NCBI GenBank assembly: GCA_947463705.1
Contig: CANHSO010000005.1
Span: forward strand, 1-39,613
Source of the DNA: Bacteriovoracaceae bacterium
Lineage (GTDB): Bacteria > Bdellovibrionota > UBA1018
DNA length: 39,613 bases
Direction: 5' to 3'
Shown here: positions 37,058-39,613 of the stretch, piece by piece
How the letters are laid out: each line of letters begins with the position of its first letter
Numbering within the stretch: position 1 is the stretch's first letter
Notes under the pieces: generated by a model
The model's database searches: none
The model's input: only the letters and a program-made list of their open reading frames with translations
Told to the model about the DNA's origin: nothing
Position numbers and translations under genes: made by a program

Positions 37058-38002
37058 ATGAAGGTTCAAAATCGGGTGAGTCTGGGGTTATTTTTGCTAA
37101 CACTTTTGACAGGTTGCGGGGCGGACAATTCTAACTCCCTTCCACTCGATGGAACCAGACGAGTCCCTCTGGGAAGCCGAGGAACCGACGCAGAAGGCAA
37201 TCAGGTGGTACTCCCAGTGATAGGTTCCGCCAGTTTTGGTAGCCAGTGTCCCCATGGTTATGTTGCGCCTCCCCAGCCCTCTCCGATCGAACTGGTGACT
37301 ACCAACACGTCACTCACGACTTTGGAATTAGGTGAGTCCCTGAGTCCCCTCGTCCTCCAAGTGGACTGCAAGAAAAACACAATCGACATCCGAGGTGTAA
37401 CTCGCACAGCCCCAGCAACCACTTGGGAATTTCCTCCCAGCGGCCTATTTGATTTCAATATCGAAGGGGGAATGATCCAAGTCAAAAATGATGGTGCAGG
37501 AAATCTCAATTGCAGTACGCCCTCCCTGGTCGAGATTCGAGGAAAAATAGACTGCAAAGAACCCGATTTTCCAGTAATTCGAGCTTATTTTTTTTGGAAT
37601 CTTGGGAGATCCATTCGAGATCTCAGCGCTTCGCCTCACCCTCAGTCTCAACCTGGATCACCCGGACCCTCACCCAGCGCCGTGCCCAGCGCCGTGCCGA
37701 GCACCACGCCATCCCCATCTCCCGCGCCCTTGCCAACTCCTGCCCCTAGCGCAACGACCTCTCCTAATCCAGCCGGGATTTCTCAGCCAACTCCCCCTGC
37801 ATCCCCACCTCCTCAACCAACTCCGACACTCCCGCCAGCTCCTGCCCCCACTAGAAACCCATTTGGATTCCATTTCCCATTCCCCTTCTTCAGAAGTCAA
37901 CTGAACGACGAGGCGAGCTCAGCACAGATCTCGTGCAAATTCTCAGAGGATTCCTATCTGCAAACTCCGCAACAAATTGAGATTAAACAGTGCGCAAACT
38001 AG
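37058..38002 (+). CDS. Hypothetical lipoprotein with Pro/Ser/Thr-rich region
   Basis: 314-aa ORF; lipobox LLTGC near residue 20; low-complexity PSPSAVPSAVPSTTPSPSPAPLPTPAP; Cys in C-terminal segment. Confidence 0.78.
   Translation: MKVQNRVSLGLFLLTLLTGCGADNSNSLPLDGTRRVPLGSRGTDAEGNQVVLPVIGSASFGSQCPHGYVAPPQPSPIELVTTNTSLTTLELGESLSPLVLQVDCKKNTIDIRGVTRTAPATTWEFPPSGLFDFNIEGGMIQVKNDGAGNLNCSTPSLVEIRGKIDCKEPDFPVIRAYFFWNLGRSIRDLSASPHPQSQPGSPGPSPSAVPSAVPSTTPSPSPAPLPTPAPSATTSPNPAGISQPTPPASPPPQPTPTLPPAPAPTRNPFGFHFPFPFFRSQLNDEASSAQISCKFSEDSYLQTPQQIEIKQCAN
37673..37708. repeat. 12-bp tandem repeat inside the Pro-rich lipoprotein gene
   Basis: CCCAGCGCCGTG CCCAGCGCCGTG CCGAGCACCACG (two exact copies, one diverged) encoding PSAV/PSAV/PSTT. 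Confidence 0.75.
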
Positions 38003-39378
38003 ATGCCCCAGAAAGGAGTAGCCGTTGCAGACTCATAAGTGTGGTAAATCGTCCGCCCCAGATAAAAGGGCAAACCAAAGTCCACTGTATTGAGCGATGC
38101 CCCATTCAACGGCGTAGAATCAGCACCCATGGCAAAGTTTGAGTAAACACCAGCAGAACTCGATTCACCACTATAGATCGAAATCGGATTCCCAATGCTT
38201 GCCGTGACATTGATAGTCGGAGATCCTTGATAGCCTTTCAGTGTAAACGTGAGGTCAACTGAGGTATTCGAGTTACCATTGGGGCAATAAACCCCAGAAA
38301 ACCCGGTGTCCCAGTTCGAACAATTACTCAAACTCCCCGAGGTTCCCTCCGGAGGAAAATGATAAAAAGTAGTTCCGCTGTCGATGAAAGCATCGTTATT
38401 CGCCCCATTCAGGATCGCGCTGATTTTGATCGTTTCTGGATCAACTGGCAGCTGGGTCACACTCCCATCGGGAGTGTTATTACTCTGGGTCCCCACTCCG
38501 AAAATCACATATCCAGTCGCTGACACTGCCCCAGAATATCCGACGCTCGGCAGCTGCACCACGATCCCATTCTTATTGACCGGCAGAAGAGAAACGGGAT
38601 TTTGGAGTTGGCTCCCCGTTGGCAAGGCAATTTCAGTGGTACTGCAGCTCGATGATGAGCTCAAACTCCCAGCGGAACAGGAGTAATAAAAACCTGGGTT
38701 CTCAGCAAGATTACTCAAAGTGCAACTACTCCCGCAATCCTGGGCATACATGCCGACGCCTAAAATACCATTATAACGTAGCTGACTCGGCCCAGTATCC
38801 AGAGTGACAGATGGTCCGAAACTATTACAAATAGTTTGCCCAACATAAGTGCCGTTCACCCGTCCGCCATAATACTCGTCAATGAGCTGAATCGGTGTTT
38901 GAACCCCTGACTCTCCGCCCATAAAGACAGTTGCACGAGCAAGAGGGCCCCAATTAGCCGTATAGTCACCGTAGGTAACGCACTCAGAAACGATCCTTCC
39001 CCCGTTGAGAACAGGAGTCAAACTATTCAGGAGATTTGAGTTCAGGACAGATCTAAATACGCGAAGGCCTATACTCCCCGTATCTAGTAAAAGCCCAGGG
39101 ATCACTTGGCAGGTCGAATCGCTCGAAGAACTTGCCGAAGGAGCGCAAATGGTGACGCTGACACAAGCTGCATTTGGCAAATCGGAGATGGCAGAGGGGA
39201 GACACTGGTCTCCATTGACTGTCACCTTCATATAATTGGTCCCTGAAGGCTCGGGAACTGAAGTACCATTGGTCAAACCCCTTAGTTTAGCGGGAAGCGA
39301 CTCTGAGGAGCTCCCACATCCTCCAAGGATCAGAGCAAGACCGCTGATGCTTAGACTAATCGATCTAGCGGATCTCAT
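37999..39378 (-). CDS. DUF3443-like lipoprotein with pepsin-like aspartic peptidase motifs
   Basis: 459-aa ORF; lipobox LILGGC; LLLDTGSIGLRVFRS, GRIVSECVTYGDYTANWGPLARATVFMGGE, AFIDSGTTFYHFPPEG. Confidence 0.75.
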   Translation of the reverse strand: MRSARSISLSISGLALILGGCGSSSESLPAKLRGLTNGTSVPEPSGTNYMKVTVNGDQCLPSAISDLPNAACVSVTICAPSASSSSDSTCQVIPGLLLDTGSIGLRVFRSVLNSNLLNSLTPVLNGGRIVSECVTYGDYTANWGPLARATVFMGGESGVQTPIQLIDEYYGGRVNGTYVGQTICNSFGPSVTLDTGPSQLRYNGILGVGMYAQDCGSSCTLSNLAENPGFYYSCSAGSLSSSSSCSTTEIALPTGSQLQNPVSLLPVNKNGIVVQLPSVGYSGAVSATGYVIFGVGTQSNNTPDGSVTQLPVDPETIKISAILNGANNDAFIDSGTTFYHFPPEGTSGSLSNCSNWDTGFSGVYCPNGNSNTSVDLTFTLKGYQGSPTINVTASIGNPISIYSGESSSAGVYSNFAMGADSTPLNGASLNTVDFGLPFYLGRTIYHTYESATATPFWGI

Positions 39379-39613
39379 CGGGCCTCACCCCAGCCGGAAG
39401 CAATGAAGGGACATAAGCAGAACCCCTGAAACTTCGAAGATGACCACTCATCGAAATTCGAATGTTTTCAGATTGAAGACGCTGACTTCTAGGCCCATGG
39501 TGACCTCCGAACCTTCCTTGTTTCGCTAAACTCTCCTGGTAGCTCTGAAGAGACTTTTTAAACTCAGAATGATACCCACCCAGTAGAACGGATAAGTCAG
39601 GATGGTGCGGTCC
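39365..39613 (-). CDS. DUF2844-like protein, C-terminal part (5' end outside window)
   Basis: Open frame to window edge, stop at 39365-39367: GPHHPDLSVLLGGYHSEFKKSLQSYQESL...ISMSGHLRSFRGSAYVPSLLPAGVRPDEIR*; overlaps the next gene by 14 bp. Confidence 0.65.
   Translation of the reverse strand, partial: GPHHPDLSVLLGGYHSEFKKSLQSYQESLAKQGRFGGHHGPRSQRLQSENIRISMSGHLRSFRGSAYVPSLLPAGVRPDEIR

Noticed and set aside
1-39613. CRISPR array, transposon or prophage
   Set aside because: No regularly spaced repeats, transposase, integrase or phage structural genes seen by reading; a repeat-finder run would be needed to exclude degenerate cases

Overview
The window is a gene-dense chromosomal segment with Bdellovibrionota-like gene content; the taxon is inferred from gene content only. 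It holds about 36 protein-coding genes and one tRNA-Ser(GCT). I see no CRISPR array, rRNA, transposase or phage module. Housekeeping genes: gltA (3' end), tex, uup-like ABC-F, lptF/G-def-fmt-rpe, lepB, priA, galU, a dksA-like gene, lspA-lgt-plsY, hemG/hemY-like. Accessory content: an amine/aldehyde catabolic island (saccharopine-dehydrogenase-like, two ALDHs, a flavin amine oxidase, a class III aminotransferase), hutH-hutI joined to the fmt-rpe operon, and btuFCD joined to lspA-lgt-plsY. Most unusual observations: (1) a single ORF fusing an M48/Ste24-type membrane protease to a phytochelatin-synthase-like cysteine peptidase; (2) a nucleotidyltransferase + RHH-like two-gene module whose start codon lies inside a 36-bp perfect palindrome; (3) a DUF3443-like lipoprotein carrying both pepsin-type motifs (DTGS and DSGTT), paired with a DUF2844-like gene; (4) a two-TM reading frame separated from the amine oxidase by one in-frame TGA; (5) a CFI-box-CTERM-like protein whose C-terminus is read antisense through the end of lepB; (6) three sigma54-like -24/-12 sites around an unannotated 33-aa TM micro-ORF. 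Family names come from motif recognition, not database searches.
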